Positions 8,668 to 17,235 of a stretch of 64,000 nt of DNA are shown here, piece by piece. Source of the stretch: Paucimonas lemoignei (GTDB taxonomy: Bacteria > Pseudomonadota > Gammaproteobacteria > Burkholderiales > Burkholderiaceae_D); contig NZ_SLZQ01000003.1 in NCBI RefSeq assembly GCF_004342585.1, positions 1-64,000 on the forward strand, in the 5' to 3' direction. The notes beneath the pieces are model-generated. The model had not been told where the DNA came from. It ran no database searches and saw only the letters and a list, made by a program, of their open reading frames with translations. The position numbers were made by a program, and so were the translations under genes. Position 1 is the stretch's first letter. Each line of letters opens with the position of its first letter.

Positions 8668-9249
8668 ATGCTAAAAAATATTAGGTATGCAAGCATTGGC
8701 TTGGCGCTTATTGCGAGCAGCTTACTTGCACGAGCAGAGAACCTGTATCAGGCTGAACAGTTCCGCGCACTGGTTGCCGATAAACGAGCATATCGCGTCG
8801 GCGACAACTTGACGGTGCTCGTGTATGAAAATGCCAGCGCTACCGCTACTGCCGGCACCAGCTCCGACAAAAGTGTTGGCGTCAACTACAGCGTTGTGGC
8901 TAATAACACCAACAAACAAGGCGCGCTTAGTGCGGGTGATGAGGCCCAAGGAAAAGGAAGGATCCAGCGAACTGGCAGATTGCTGGCCCAGCTTACCGTC
9001 ACTGTCAAAACCATCGAGCCTTCCGGCCTCCTTGCCGTGAGTGGTGAGCAAGTCATTGCTGTCAATGATGAAACACAGGAGATCAAGCTGGAAGGCAAAG
9101 TACGGCCAAGCGATATCGGCGAAAACAATACGGTTATTTCCACTCGACTGTCCGATGCAAAGATTAGCTATATCGGTGAAGGCATTCTCGGCGACAGACA
9201 GCGGCCGGGCATTATTACTCGCATTTTGAATTGGCTGGGCTTAATATGA
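8668..9249 (+). CDS. flgH: L-ring protein FlgH without a lipobox cysteine
   Basis: Outer-membrane L-ring subunit. The 193-residue product matches FlgH in RVGDNLTVLVYENASATATA (residue 34 on), the QRTGRLLAQLTVTV strand, and EIKLEGKVRPSDIGENNTV. It is shorter than typical FlgH at about 230. The N-terminus ASIGLALIASSLLARAENLYQ is a signal-peptidase-I type leader, and no cysteine is present, so the usual lipid anchor is absent. Either the ring inserts without lipid or it depends on partners. It starts one base after flgA and ends within the flgI start (ATGA). Confidence 0.88.
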   Translation: MLKNIRYASIGLALIASSLLARAENLYQAEQFRALVADKRAYRVGDNLTVLVYENASATATAGTSSDKSVGVNYSVVANNTNKQGALSAGDEAQGKGRIQRTGRLLAQLTVTVKTIEPSGLLAVSGEQVIAVNDETQEIKLEGKVRPSDIGENNTVISTRLSDAKISYIGEGILGDRQRPGIITRILNWLGLI

Positions 9250-10376
9250 AATTTGCTTGCATACTAAAAAAACTCGCCCTGCCACTACTATTGGCAATGT
9301 CGACAATAGTGCATGCGTCGGAACAAGGGCGTTTAAAAGATCTGGGCCGCATAGAAGGCTGGCGCGACAACCAGTTGGTTGGCTATGGCTTGGTCACCGG
9401 TCTGGCTGGAACCGGCGATTCCCTGCGCAACAAGACGACACGCCAGTCGTTGGCCAACCTGCTGTCACAATTTGATATTGCAGTCACTTCAGAGTTAGTA
9501 CAAAGCCGAAATGTCGCGGCTGTGATGATCACAGCTACGCTGCCGCCTGTTGCAAGCGTAGGCGATAAGCTTGATGTTTCAGTCACATCGATTGGTGATG
9601 CGCGTAGCCTACTTGGCGGCGTTCTGATGATGACGCCGTTGAAAGGACCGAATGGACAAGTCTATGCACTTGCCCAAGGGTCGCTTTCAATCGGCGGCTA
9701 CAAATACGACCTGAACGGCAATGTAGTCCAGAAAAACCACCCAACCGTCGGTGCTATTCCGAACGGTGCCAATGTGGAAGTTGCAGTCGGCGCAGACGTT
9801 TTGCGTTCCGACCAGACCATTCGCTACGTACTTGCGGAGCCGGATTACACCACGTCCAGCAGAGTGGCAGACGCGATTAATCGATCCTTCGGACAATCGC
9901 TTGCCACCGCAATTGACGGCGGCAAGATTGAAGTCATGGTGCCGCAAGACTATCAGTCCAAGCGACTGGTGTCGTTCCTGACAAAACTGGAAGGATTAAG
10001 CGTTGAGCCCGACAAACGCGCCAAGGTTGTAGTTAACGAACGTACTGGCGTAGTGGTTGCCGGTGGAGATGTTCGGATCAACAAGGTCACGATTACTCAC
10101 GGCGACCTGAAGGTCTCCATCGTGACGGACTACCTCGTCTCTCAACCGAGCTTTGTCGGCCCTGCCCTTCCTAACGTCCGCACTGAAGTCGTTCCTCAAA
10201 CTCGCATCGATGTTCAAGAGCAATCCATGGGCAGTATACAAACTCGCAGCTCCAATACTGTATCCGACTTGGTTCAAGCGCTTGGAAAAATAAAAGTAAG
10301 CCCACGCGACATGATTTCAATCCTGCAGGGCATAAAAGCAGCAGGTGCACTACGTGCTGAATTAATTATCCAATAA
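9246..10376 (+). CDS. flgI: P-ring protein FlgI
   Basis: Periplasmic P-ring subunit. The 376-residue mature-type protein has a signal peptide (KKLALPLLLAMSTIVHA, cleaved before SEQ) and the highly conserved DNQLVGYGLVTGLAGTGDS block near residue 40, then VMITATLPPVASVGDKLDV and the NERTGVVVAGGDVRI region. The chosen ATG at 9246 overlaps the flgH stop (ATGA); an in-frame upstream start at 9231 would add five residues inside flgH. It is followed by a short AT-rich gap and then a strong AAGGGGGA site for flgB. Confidence 0.95.
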   Translation: MKFACILKKLALPLLLAMSTIVHASEQGRLKDLGRIEGWRDNQLVGYGLVTGLAGTGDSLRNKTTRQSLANLLSQFDIAVTSELVQSRNVAAVMITATLPPVASVGDKLDVSVTSIGDARSLLGGVLMMTPLKGPNGQVYALAQGSLSIGGYKYDLNGNVVQKNHPTVGAIPNGANVEVAVGADVLRSDQTIRYVLAEPDYTTSSRVADAINRSFGQSLATAIDGGKIEVMVPQDYQSKRLVSFLTKLEGLSVEPDKRAKVVVNERTGVVVAGGDVRINKVTITHGDLKVSIVTDYLVSQPSFVGPALPNVRTEVVPQTRIDVQEQSMGSIQTRSSNTVSDLVQALGKIKVSPRDMISILQGIKAAGALRAELIIQ

Positions 10377-10397
10377 TAAAAAAGGGGGAATATAACA

Positions 10398-10769
10398 ATG
10401 ATGATCGAAGCCTTAGCCAGTTCTGGCTACCAACTTTTGAAAGCCGCACTTGATGCCGCGAGCATGCGGCATCAAGTTACCGCCACCAATATTGCAAACA
10501 GCAATACTGAAAATTACCAACCACTTCGTGTCAGTTTTGAAGATCAGTTGCGCCAGGAATTGGCTGGATCACCGAATTCCTTGCGGCCGGATATCGCTAG
10601 CCGCGTTTCTCCACGTATTGAGGCAGATCCGAACGCTGGGACTGGAGTGTCGGTAGATCAGGAAATGGTCCGCATGTCACAAAACTTTATTCATTACCAG
10701 GCCTTGCTCAAAGCTTTAAATGGAAAGCTTGAACTCACCAACCTGGCCATCAATGACGGGAGGCGCTAA
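10398..10769 (+). CDS. flgB: Flagellar proximal rod protein FlgB
   Basis: Proximal rod subunit. The 123-residue product carries the rod-family N-terminal helix with RHQVTATNIANSNTENYQPL at residues 24-43 and the C-terminal helix with VDQEMVRMSQNFIHYQALLKAL. It is slightly short for FlgB (about 130-138). In most FlgB the motif reads ANxxTPG; here it is ANSNTENYQ. It is directly followed by flgC (two-base gap) and fliE, the normal order of flgBC-fliE. Confidence 0.9.
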   Translation: MMIEALASSGYQLLKAALDAASMRHQVTATNIANSNTENYQPLRVSFEDQLRQELAGSPNSLRPDIASRVSPRIEADPNAGTGVSVDQEMVRMSQNFIHYQALLKALNGKLELTNLAINDGRR

Positions 10770-10771
10770 TC

Positions 10772-11209
10772 ATGGATTATTTAGCTTCATTTGAAATCAG
10801 CGCCGCAGGCATGGCTTTTGAGCGCATGCGCGCCGACGTCGCCTCAGCCAATCTCGCAAATATGCACACGACCCGGACTGCGCAAGGCGGTCCGTATCGG
10901 CCAATGCGCGCGGTGGCGAGCAACGACCTTGCCCCATCAGCTTTTGAGAAACAGCTTTCCGCTGAGGCTGTGTCAAGCGGGCTACGGTCGGCCACTGTGG
11001 AAGAGCTGAAGCTGCCAGCACGCATGTCTTACGAACCGGGCCATCCGGATGCCAATGACCAAGGTTTTGTCGCCTATCCAAACGTCAACCTGGTAACTGA
11101 AATGGTTGGCATGATGACGGCCACTCGCGCTTATGAAGCCAATGTGTCAGCGTTAAATGCGGCCAAGGCGATGGCGCTGAAAGCCCTGGATATTGGGGGC
11201 AACCGATAA
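10772..11209 (+). CDS. flgC: Flagellar proximal rod protein FlgC
   Basis: Proximal rod subunit of 145 residues. The N-terminal helix contains EISAAGMAFERMRADVASAN followed by LANMHTTRT, the C-terminal half has VAYPNVNLVTEMVGMMTATRAYEANVSALN in the standard FlgC pattern, and length is close to the 134-140 typical of the family. The stop overlaps the fliE start by one base (TAATG), so translation is coupled. Confidence 0.92.
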   Translation: MDYLASFEISAAGMAFERMRADVASANLANMHTTRTAQGGPYRPMRAVASNDLAPSAFEKQLSAEAVSSGLRSATVEELKLPARMSYEPGHPDANDQGFVAYPNVNLVTEMVGMMTATRAYEANVSALNAAKAMALKALDIGGNR

Positions 11210-11508
11210 TGAGCATTCCTGCAATCGAGTTTATACCTGCTGGCATCAGCCTTGAGCAACTTGCGCAGGCTGGTCAACAAGCTGTTAATCAGCCTTTCAG
11301 CAATTGGCTTCAAAACCAGGTGACAGAGCTGAATGGTGTCATCGCCAAAAGCGACGAACTGGCTACCCGGCTTGCTACAGGCGATACCGAAAATCTGCAT
11401 CAGATCATGATTGGCATGGAAGAAGCCAAGCTGGCCTTCCAGCTCGCGGTCCAGGTTCGTAATCGCGTCATTGAAGCATACCAAGACGTTTTGCGCATGC
11501 AGATGTAA
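11209..11508 (+). CDS. fliE: Hook-basal body junction protein FliE
   Basis: FliE connects the MS ring to the proximal rod and is among the first exported subunits. The 99-residue product ends with the diagnostic helix containing HQIMIGMEEAKLAFQLAVQV and RNRVIEAYQDVLRMQM. Size matches the family at about 104. It sits between flgC and fliF as in many flagellar clusters, and its ATG shares a base with the flgC stop. Confidence 0.92.
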   Translation: MSIPAIEFIPAGISLEQLAQAGQQAVNQPFSNWLQNQVTELNGVIAKSDELATRLATGDTENLHQIMIGMEEAKLAFQLAVQVRNRVIEAYQDVLRMQM

Positions 11509-11517
11509 GGATAAGTT

Positions 11518-12996
11518 GTGTTGAATAATTCAAAAGAATGGTTTTTGAGTCTCTCCCGTGCCTCGCGAACCGGATTGCTCATCGGTGTGGTCTTGATCGC
11601 CGCTCTGTTTATCGCAACGAGTTATTGGGCGTTCTCGACTAATTATCAAGTCCTATTTTCCGATCTTGATCCTCAGGATGGGAGCATCATCATCAGCGAG
11701 CTCGATCGCATGAAGGTTCCTTATCAATTGCAGGATGATGGCAAGACGATTCTCGTAGAGGAAAGCCAGGTATACAAAACTCGACTCCAATTAATGGGCA
11801 AAGGCGTCAACTTGAAAGGCACGGTCGGCTTCGAAATCTTCAACGAATCTGACTTCGGCATGACGGATTTTGCCCAACGCATCAATTATCAACGTGCGCT
11901 GCAAGGAGAGATTGCTCGAACCATCATGGGACTGGAAGAAGTTGAGTCGGCACGCGTGCACCTTGTAGTGCCGGAGTCAGGCATCCTGAAAAAGAGTGAC
12001 AAACAGCCGAAAGCGTCCATCACGGTAACGACCAAGCCAGGCTATAAACTTGCGCTCAACCAGGTTGTGGGCATACAGCGGCTGGTTGCAGCTGCCGTGC
12101 CGGATATCGAGCCGTCAGCCGTAACGATTCTCGACAATCGTGGCGTTGCACTTACCCGTGTAACCGATAAGGATCAGGAGGAAGCCAGGTCCATCGAAAG
12201 CAAACTGACAATCAAGCAGCAAACCGAGGAATATTTCACTAAAAAGATCGCAGCAATTCTTGATAAGACATTTGGACCAGGAAAAGCGATCGTCAGTGTC
12301 GATGTGACATTAAACCATGACAGCCTCAAGGTAACCCGCGAAGATGTTCTGCCGGCCACCATTGCCAATGGCGATGTCGACGGCGCGGTCAGTCGCAGAA
12401 AAAGCCAAGCTCGAATGATGCCAAAACCGAAAAAAGCATCGGCAACACAGGCGTCGATGACCGCAGCAGATGAAGATTCTTCCACCGTCGAGTCCACGAC
12501 GGATGAAATCGAATATATGCATGGCCGGAAAATTGAGCAGCTTGTATCCGCTCCCGGGTCAATCAAGCGCCTAAGTGTCGGAGTAATTCTTCCCAACGAC
12601 GTCGATCCAGCTCGCGTGGAAATGCTATCCAAAGTCATTTCCATGTCTGTCGGCCTGAACAATGCTCGTGGCGATGCACTGGCCGTATATCCGTTGGACC
12701 AGTTTGCCGTGAAGGGGCAAGGGACTGAGCAAGCCACAGTGGCGCGAACACCCGAGCCATCTCCCGAGACACGACGAACAGCGAGCACAGCAAACGAGGC
12801 AAAGGAGCCTAAATCAGACAAGTATTTCATTCCTGTCGTACTGGCATTGCTTGTGTTGGTCGTAGTGATTGCAGGACTGATATGGAAGCGCCAGTCCGCA
12901 TCCAAACGCCTGACGCCAGCACAAAGAGAGAAAATTCTGAAGGAAATTCAGCAATGGCTTGCGCAATCCAATGACCGTGCAGCAGGAAATGCATGA
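11518..12996 (+). CDS. fliF: MS-ring protein FliF with short cytoplasmic tail
   Basis: Inner-membrane MS-ring protein and base of the machine. The 492-residue product begins at a GTG preceded by AAGGATA. It has a membrane helix at about residues 18-40, the YscJ/FliF ring-building motifs (NYQVLFSDLDPQDG, FAQRINYQRALQGEIARTI, PAVRVHLV-like SARVHLVVPESG), a variable periplasmic region rich in Thr/Ser near 310, and a second membrane helix at about 436-456. The cytoplasmic tail after that is only about 36 residues (ending QQWLAQSNDRAAGNA), whereas canonical FliF has roughly twice or more. The tail normally binds FliG, and canonical FliG is missing here. Confidence 0.93.
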   Translation: MLNNSKEWFLSLSRASRTGLLIGVVLIAALFIATSYWAFSTNYQVLFSDLDPQDGSIIISELDRMKVPYQLQDDGKTILVEESQVYKTRLQLMGKGVNLKGTVGFEIFNESDFGMTDFAQRINYQRALQGEIARTIMGLEEVESARVHLVVPESGILKKSDKQPKASITVTTKPGYKLALNQVVGIQRLVAAAVPDIEPSAVTILDNRGVALTRVTDKDQEEARSIESKLTIKQQTEEYFTKKIAAILDKTFGPGKAIVSVDVTLNHDSLKVTREDVLPATIANGDVDGAVSRRKSQARMMPKPKKASATQASMTAADEDSSTVESTTDEIEYMHGRKIEQLVSAPGSIKRLSVGVILPNDVDPARVEMLSKVISMSVGLNNARGDALAVYPLDQFAVKGQGTEQATVARTPEPSPETRRTASTANEAKEPKSDKYFIPVVLALLVLVVVIAGLIWKRQSASKRLTPAQREKILKEIQQWLAQSNDRAAGNA

Positions 12997-13499
12997 TGAA
13001 TGAAATTCAGACCTATCGGATGGTAGCCCTCAAGCTGCACGGGCTCCATCCAAAAGATAGAAAGTGGATACTCGGGCAATTTGAACCAAATCAGCAAAAC
13101 ATTTTGCGTGATTTGCTCAAAGAATTGGACAGCCTTGGTCTTGTTACCACTGAAGACCTCGCCACCAATTTCTCTAGCCACAGCGTCGGCGACGTGCAAC
13201 TGGCGGAAGATCTTATCCAAAATATCAATCAGGCGGACGTCGAACTCGTCAAGCGACAGCTTAGCTCCTTGCCTGATCGCCTGAAGGCGATGCTGCTGTA
13301 TGCACATCAATGGGAATGGTCATCGACAGTTTGGCTATCGCTAGAGCAGTCCGAGCGTGACCGCCTGTCTCGGCAAATCGACCAGTGCCATGCAATCAAG
13401 GCTGCTGCATTTAGCGCGCTTGCGCAATTTTTTGCAGATGAATTAACAGCTGCATGGCTTACAAGCCAATCCGATAAAGTAGCCGCCAGGGTAGGCTAA
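12993..13499 (+). CDS. Unrecognised 168-residue protein in the fliG position
   Basis: The gene begins in an ATGA overlap with fliF and is followed by fliH, exactly where fliG normally lies. The product is half the size of FliG (about 330) and shows none of its recognisable motifs, such as the charged torque helix. It is soluble and mostly helical, with a leucine-rich first part (KDRKWILGQFEPNQQNIL, LLKELDSLGLV), a middle part (LSSLPDRLKAMLLYAHQWEW) and a short C-terminal helix. By position it could be an adaptor between FliF and the FliM/N-like proteins, analogous to SctK of injectisomes or to a reduced FliG. That is inference from synteny only. Confidence 0.75.
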   Translation: MMNEIQTYRMVALKLHGLHPKDRKWILGQFEPNQQNILRDLLKELDSLGLVTTEDLATNFSSHSVGDVQLAEDLIQNINQADVELVKRQLSSLPDRLKAMLLYAHQWEWSSTVWLSLEQSERDRLSRQIDQCHAIKAAAFSALAQFFADELTAAWLTSQSDKVAARVG

Positions 13500-13519
13500 T
13501 CTTCATTGCTGGATGTGTA

Positions 13520-14365
13520 ATGGACCCAATCATTAAAACGACGCGTGTTTCACAGAACGCATTTTCTCTCGATGTACGCCAGCCCAAGACAGGAATGCAA
13601 TCGGGACAAGGCCAGGGAAAACCTAAGCAGGATGCCAAATTCGAGCTTGGCAAACCGGCAGCGGCGACCAAGGCTACTGACATCTCTGTGACGAAGGTCG
13701 CTTCCGAGCCGATCCTGAACGACGCCACGCTGGAAAAGCTGGTACCAAAACCAATATCTCAGGAACCACATCCTGAATTAGGGCGAACAAAGGCGCACGA
13801 CCTGGAAAAAGAGAAGGAAAGAGAAAAAGAGAAAGAAAAGAATCTCCTTCAGGAAGCGTACGAAAAGGCCAAACTAGAAGGCTACCAGGCAGGCCTCGAA
13901 ACGGCGAAAGTCAGCAGCCAGAAAGAGCTGAATCAGGCATTGGGACAATTGAAGGAGTTATTTCAATCTCTTAAAAACCTGGATGAGGCGTTGTTTCAAG
14001 AAATGGAAGACAGCGCAGCAGAAGTCGTTTTTGAAGCGGTTACAAAAATTATTGGGCAGGCCGCCATTGACAAGAAGATTGCCTATGCCGTTACTCGCCA
14101 AGCAATCGAACAAGTTAAGGGACGCGAGCGGCTGATTGTACGGGTTTCGTCTAAAGACTATGAACTGGTCAAGGAAACGTTAACTGATCCAGATACAGAC
14201 GGCTTGTTTATCAAAAGCGTCAGTGTAGTAGCTGATAACCTTGTCCAACTGGGCGGATGTCTCATCGAAACCGAGGCAGGTAATCTGGATGCGCGCCTGG
14301 AAATCCAGCTACAACGGTTGAAAGAAACCTTACTGGGCGTACGTAAAACAAATGACGATGCATAA
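13520..14365 (+). CDS. fliH: Flagellar export ATPase regulator FliH
   Basis: Peripheral stator of the export ATPase, linking FliI to the C-ring. The 281-residue product has a disordered N-terminal half, then an unusually charged tract at about residues 93-108 made of Lys-Glu-Arg repeats (EKEREKEKEK), a helical segment with AYEKAKLEGYQAGLETA (the YxxGxxxG-like FliH region), and the conserved C-terminal domain with AVVFEAVTKIIG-type and VRVSSKDYELVKE motifs. It overlaps fliI by 14 bases. Confidence 0.85.
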   Translation: MDPIIKTTRVSQNAFSLDVRQPKTGMQSGQGQGKPKQDAKFELGKPAAATKATDISVTKVASEPILNDATLEKLVPKPISQEPHPELGRTKAHDLEKEKEREKEKEKNLLQEAYEKAKLEGYQAGLETAKVSSQKELNQALGQLKELFQSLKNLDEALFQEMEDSAAEVVFEAVTKIIGQAAIDKKIAYAVTRQAIEQVKGRERLIVRVSSKDYELVKETLTDPDTDGLFIKSVSVVADNLVQLGGCLIETEAGNLDARLEIQLQRLKETLLGVRKTNDDA

Positions 14366-15686
14366 GCTAAATCTGCACCGCTATGTCACTGCCATCAAAG
14401 GCGGTGAATTGATTAGCCGCATCGGTAAAGTCTCGCAGTTCTTTGGCCTGGTCGTCGAGGCGAATGGGCCGGATGCGTTTCTGGGCGAGTTGTGCCAGAT
14501 TTACTCCCGTTCGCAGACTCAGCCAATCAATGCCGAGGTCGTCGGTCTGCGTGATGGAAAAGTCTTATTGATGCCATACGGCGAATTACGCGGCATTGGT
14601 TTAGGCAGTGAAGTGATTGCTACTGGCCATCCGTTACGCATCAGTGTTGGCGATGAAATTCTCGGCCGCATTGTCGACGCCATGGGTAAGCCGATCGATG
14701 GCAAGCCGCTGGGATCTTTGCCCGACCACATCAGCCTGAAAAACGAGCCACTGAATCCACTATCACGTCGAAAGATACGTGACATCCTTGAAACCGGCGT
14801 GCGAGCGATCGACTGTTTTCTCACGATGGGAAAGGGCCAGCGCGTTGGCATTTTTTCAGGCAGTGGTGTCGGTAAAAGCACTCTCCTAGGAATGGTTGCC
14901 AAGGATATGCAAGCCGACATCAACGTCATTGCACTGGTCGGTGAACGCGGCCGAGAGGTACAGGAGTTTATCGACAAGAGCCTCGGCCCGGAGGGGCTGA
15001 AACGCTCGGTCATTGTTGTCTCCACTTCGGATCAGCCCGCGCTGGTGCGCTCCTGCGCAGCGTACACCGCAACCGCAATTGCCGAGTACTTCCGCGACAA
15101 AGGCAAGGATGTCCTGCTTATCATGGATTCGGTTACCCGGTTCGCCATGGCTCAACGTGAAATCGGCCTGGCCATTGGTGAACCGCCGACAGCGCGGGGA
15201 TATACGCCGTCTGTGTTCGCCAATCTACCCAAGCTGCTCGAGCGCTGCGGCGCTTCTGCAAATGGTGGATCGATCACCTCTATCTATACCGTCCTGGTGG
15301 AGGGCGACGACATGAATGACCCGATTGCCGACTCCGTGCGTTCAATTCTTGATGGGCACATTGTCCTTTCGCGCGAATTGGCGAATCATGGTCATTTTCC
15401 CGCTATTGATGTGTTAAAAAGTATCAGTCGTCTTGCACCAGTCCTGATGAAACCGAATGAAAAGGCTCTGGTTCAACGCGGCACGAGCATATTGAGCAAT
15501 TACGAAAAAAGTAAGGACATTATTGAAATTGGTGCGTATAAGCAGGGAAGCAATCCCGAGCTCGATCTTGCGATTCAACTGCTTCCCAAGCTGAACAATT
15601 TCCTGCGCCAGGAAATTGACACAGCCAGTACGCGAACTCAAGCCATGGATGTACTGGCACAGACACTCCAGGGAGCGGGACGATGA
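14352..15686 (+). CDS. fliI: Flagellum-specific ATPase FliI
   Basis: Hexameric ATPase of the export apparatus, related to F1 beta. The 444-residue product has Walker A GSGVGKST at about residues 172-179, Walker B LLIMDSVTR near 257, the EIGLAIGEPPTARGYTPSVF block and ASANGGSITSIYTVLVEGDD. The N-terminal beta-barrel domain is present. Length matches the family (about 440-457). An alternative ATG lies two codons downstream. The 3' end overlaps fliJ by ATGA. Confidence 0.96.
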   Translation: MTMHKLNLHRYVTAIKGGELISRIGKVSQFFGLVVEANGPDAFLGELCQIYSRSQTQPINAEVVGLRDGKVLLMPYGELRGIGLGSEVIATGHPLRISVGDEILGRIVDAMGKPIDGKPLGSLPDHISLKNEPLNPLSRRKIRDILETGVRAIDCFLTMGKGQRVGIFSGSGVGKSTLLGMVAKDMQADINVIALVGERGREVQEFIDKSLGPEGLKRSVIVVSTSDQPALVRSCAAYTATAIAEYFRDKGKDVLLIMDSVTRFAMAQREIGLAIGEPPTARGYTPSVFANLPKLLERCGASANGGSITSIYTVLVEGDDMNDPIADSVRSILDGHIVLSRELANHGHFPAIDVLKSISRLAPVLMKPNEKALVQRGTSILSNYEKSKDIIEIGAYKQGSNPELDLAIQLLPKLNNFLRQEIDTASTRTQAMDVLAQTLQGAGR

Positions 15687-16129
15687 AAAATTTCCGATAT
15701 CCCCTCGATCGTCTCAAGCAAGTGCGCGAATTGGAGCTGGCTACTGCGGTAGACGAACTGCGGCAGGTTGCAGCGACAGTGCAAAGAGTGCAGAACGACC
15801 TGCAAAGCAAACAGACAGCTATTCAGAAGGCACAGACAGTACTGGTAGAAACGGAATCCAAATCCGGCACGGTGCGTCCAGACTTAAGGAAGATGACAGC
15901 CCTATACGTTCAGACAGTTCAGGCGGAACGCGACAAGATTGAAGCAGTGCTGCACGAGCTGGAGCAACAACAAAAAGAGGCGCACGACAGGCTAATAGAG
16001 AAGAAGCAGTCAGTAAAGATGCTGGAAAAGCATGAAGACCGGTTGAAAAGTAGCTTTCGACTTGCCATGCAAGGCATACAGCAAAAGGAAGACGATGAGC
16101 TTTGGCTTGTCCGACAAAAGAACAGCTGA
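15683..16129 (+). CDS. fliJ: Flagellar export chaperone FliJ
   Basis: Export-apparatus stalk protein that works with FliI. The 148-residue product is almost entirely alpha-helical coiled coil rich in Gln, Glu and Lys, starting KNFRYPLDRLKQVRELEL, which matches FliJ. Length is as expected (about 147). Assignment also rests on the fliHIJ order and on the ATGA overlap with fliI. FliJ is poorly conserved, so the motif evidence is modest. Confidence 0.85.
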   Translation: MKNFRYPLDRLKQVRELELATAVDELRQVAATVQRVQNDLQSKQTAIQKAQTVLVETESKSGTVRPDLRKMTALYVQTVQAERDKIEAVLHELEQQQKEAHDRLIEKKQSVKMLEKHEDRLKSSFRLAMQGIQQKEDDELWLVRQKNS

Positions 16130-16145
16130 CAAAGAAAAATACAGC

Positions 16146-16799
16146 ATGACGACACAACAAATTCTGCCGCCACTCCCAGGCAACCTGCCGTCGCAGCCAC
16201 AAACCGCCTCGCTTACTGCGAAAGCCGATGCATGGCGAAAGGCATTCGAGCAGGAGCAAAATGGAATACTGAAGGACACCAGGTCGGTCAAATTCGGGGA
16301 ATCCATGCCTGCCTTCACAGCCGACGCTGGCGGCAGGCAGACCAATGCTGAACAATTACCGGGCAGCGCATCACAGATATCGGAAGGCAAGCGACCCGCG
16401 CCGGCCTCGGCAAAAGCCGGGTTGGTCGTGGCTGACTCCAGCCCGACAGTTGCCAGCGATGCTGCCGGCCTCAGCCAACCTCGGAGCCTGTCAACCCATG
16501 CGCTCGTTTCGCTGCAACTCACTCAGCAAGTGCAGGCGCATCGCAGCGCGCAGCTATCGCCCAATATGGAGCTCGCATCAGTCATAGCGCTGCTTGAATC
16601 ACATTACAGACAAAAGTGGCCGTTCAAGAATGTCCATGTGGTACATACAGGCGACGGTGTCAGCATTTGGATACGTGACTCCACTTTTCAGAATGAAGAA
16701 CAGGTGCAAAGCATGGCAGAACGGATTCAGCAAGCAGTACAGGAAGATGGCCAGCAATTGATCAGCCTGGTCTTGAATGGCAAAACAATTATTGGATAA
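16146..16799 (+). CDS. Protein in the fliK position, divergent
   Basis: A 217-residue protein between fliJ and flgD, the place where fliK is normally found. The first 130 residues are Ser/Ala/Gln/Pro-rich and probably disordered, as in FliK. The C-terminal domain (residues 140-217, with VIALLESHYRQKWPFKNVHV and LISLVLNGKTIIG) is compact but does not show the Flg_hook pattern. It may be a secreted ruler or needle-length-type protein. Start is uncertain: the ATG at 16146 leaves a 16-base gap after fliJ, while an in-frame ATG at 16095 has a better AAGGA site but overlaps fliJ by 35 bases. Confidence 0.65.
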   Translation: MTTQQILPPLPGNLPSQPQTASLTAKADAWRKAFEQEQNGILKDTRSVKFGESMPAFTADAGGRQTNAEQLPGSASQISEGKRPAPASAKAGLVVADSSPTVASDAAGLSQPRSLSTHALVSLQLTQQVQAHRSAQLSPNMELASVIALLESHYRQKWPFKNVHVVHTGDGVSIWIRDSTFQNEEQVQSMAERIQQAVQEDGQQLISLVLNGKTIIG

Positions 16800-16814
16800 A
16801 TAGGAGGAACGATC

Positions 16815-17222
16815 ATGGCAGTTACATCAATCGGCGGCGTCTCAGCAGAGGCAGTACCTTCCACAACCAATTCGCTCGGCCAGGAAGAATTCATGAAAAT
16901 CCTGCTGACTCAGCTGACGTACCAGGACCCGCTCAAACCTCTGGACAACCAGGAATTCATCGCCCAGCTGGCGCAATTCACATCGCTTGAACAGACGCGA
17001 CAAATGAACGCCGGTATTGATACGCTACTGACGATGCAATCGAGTAATCAGGCCGTCGGTTTGCTAAACAAGACAGTGGAAGTCGATGGCGAATCCGGCA
17101 GAACCGTCGGCACGGTAACGACGTTGAATTTTCGCGACGGGCAGCCCTTCCTCACTGTAAAAACCGCCGAAGGGGCATTTGTCACCGACATATCCCTTTC
17201 CCAGATCACCGTTATCCGCTAA
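16815..17222 (+). CDS. flgD: Hook-cap protein FlgD, short form
   Basis: Hook-scaffolding protein. The 135-residue product contains the strongly conserved N-terminal FlgD block (LGQEEFMKILLTQLTYQDPL, residues 21-40, then DNQEFIAQLAQFTSLEQ), followed by one small beta domain with VGLLNKTVEV. Proteobacterial FlgD is usually about 220-230 residues with Tudor-like and FnIII-like domains. This copy is truncated to the size seen in Gram-positive FlgD. The frame is intact and followed by a good AAGGAAGG site for flgE, so it looks like a natural short form rather than a broken gene. Confidence 0.9.
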   Translation: MAVTSIGGVSAEAVPSTTNSLGQEEFMKILLTQLTYQDPLKPLDNQEFIAQLAQFTSLEQTRQMNAGIDTLLTMQSSNQAVGLLNKTVEVDGESGRTVGTVTTLNFRDGQPFLTVKTAEGAFVTDISLSQITVIR

Positions 17223-17235
17223 GGAAGGATAGATC

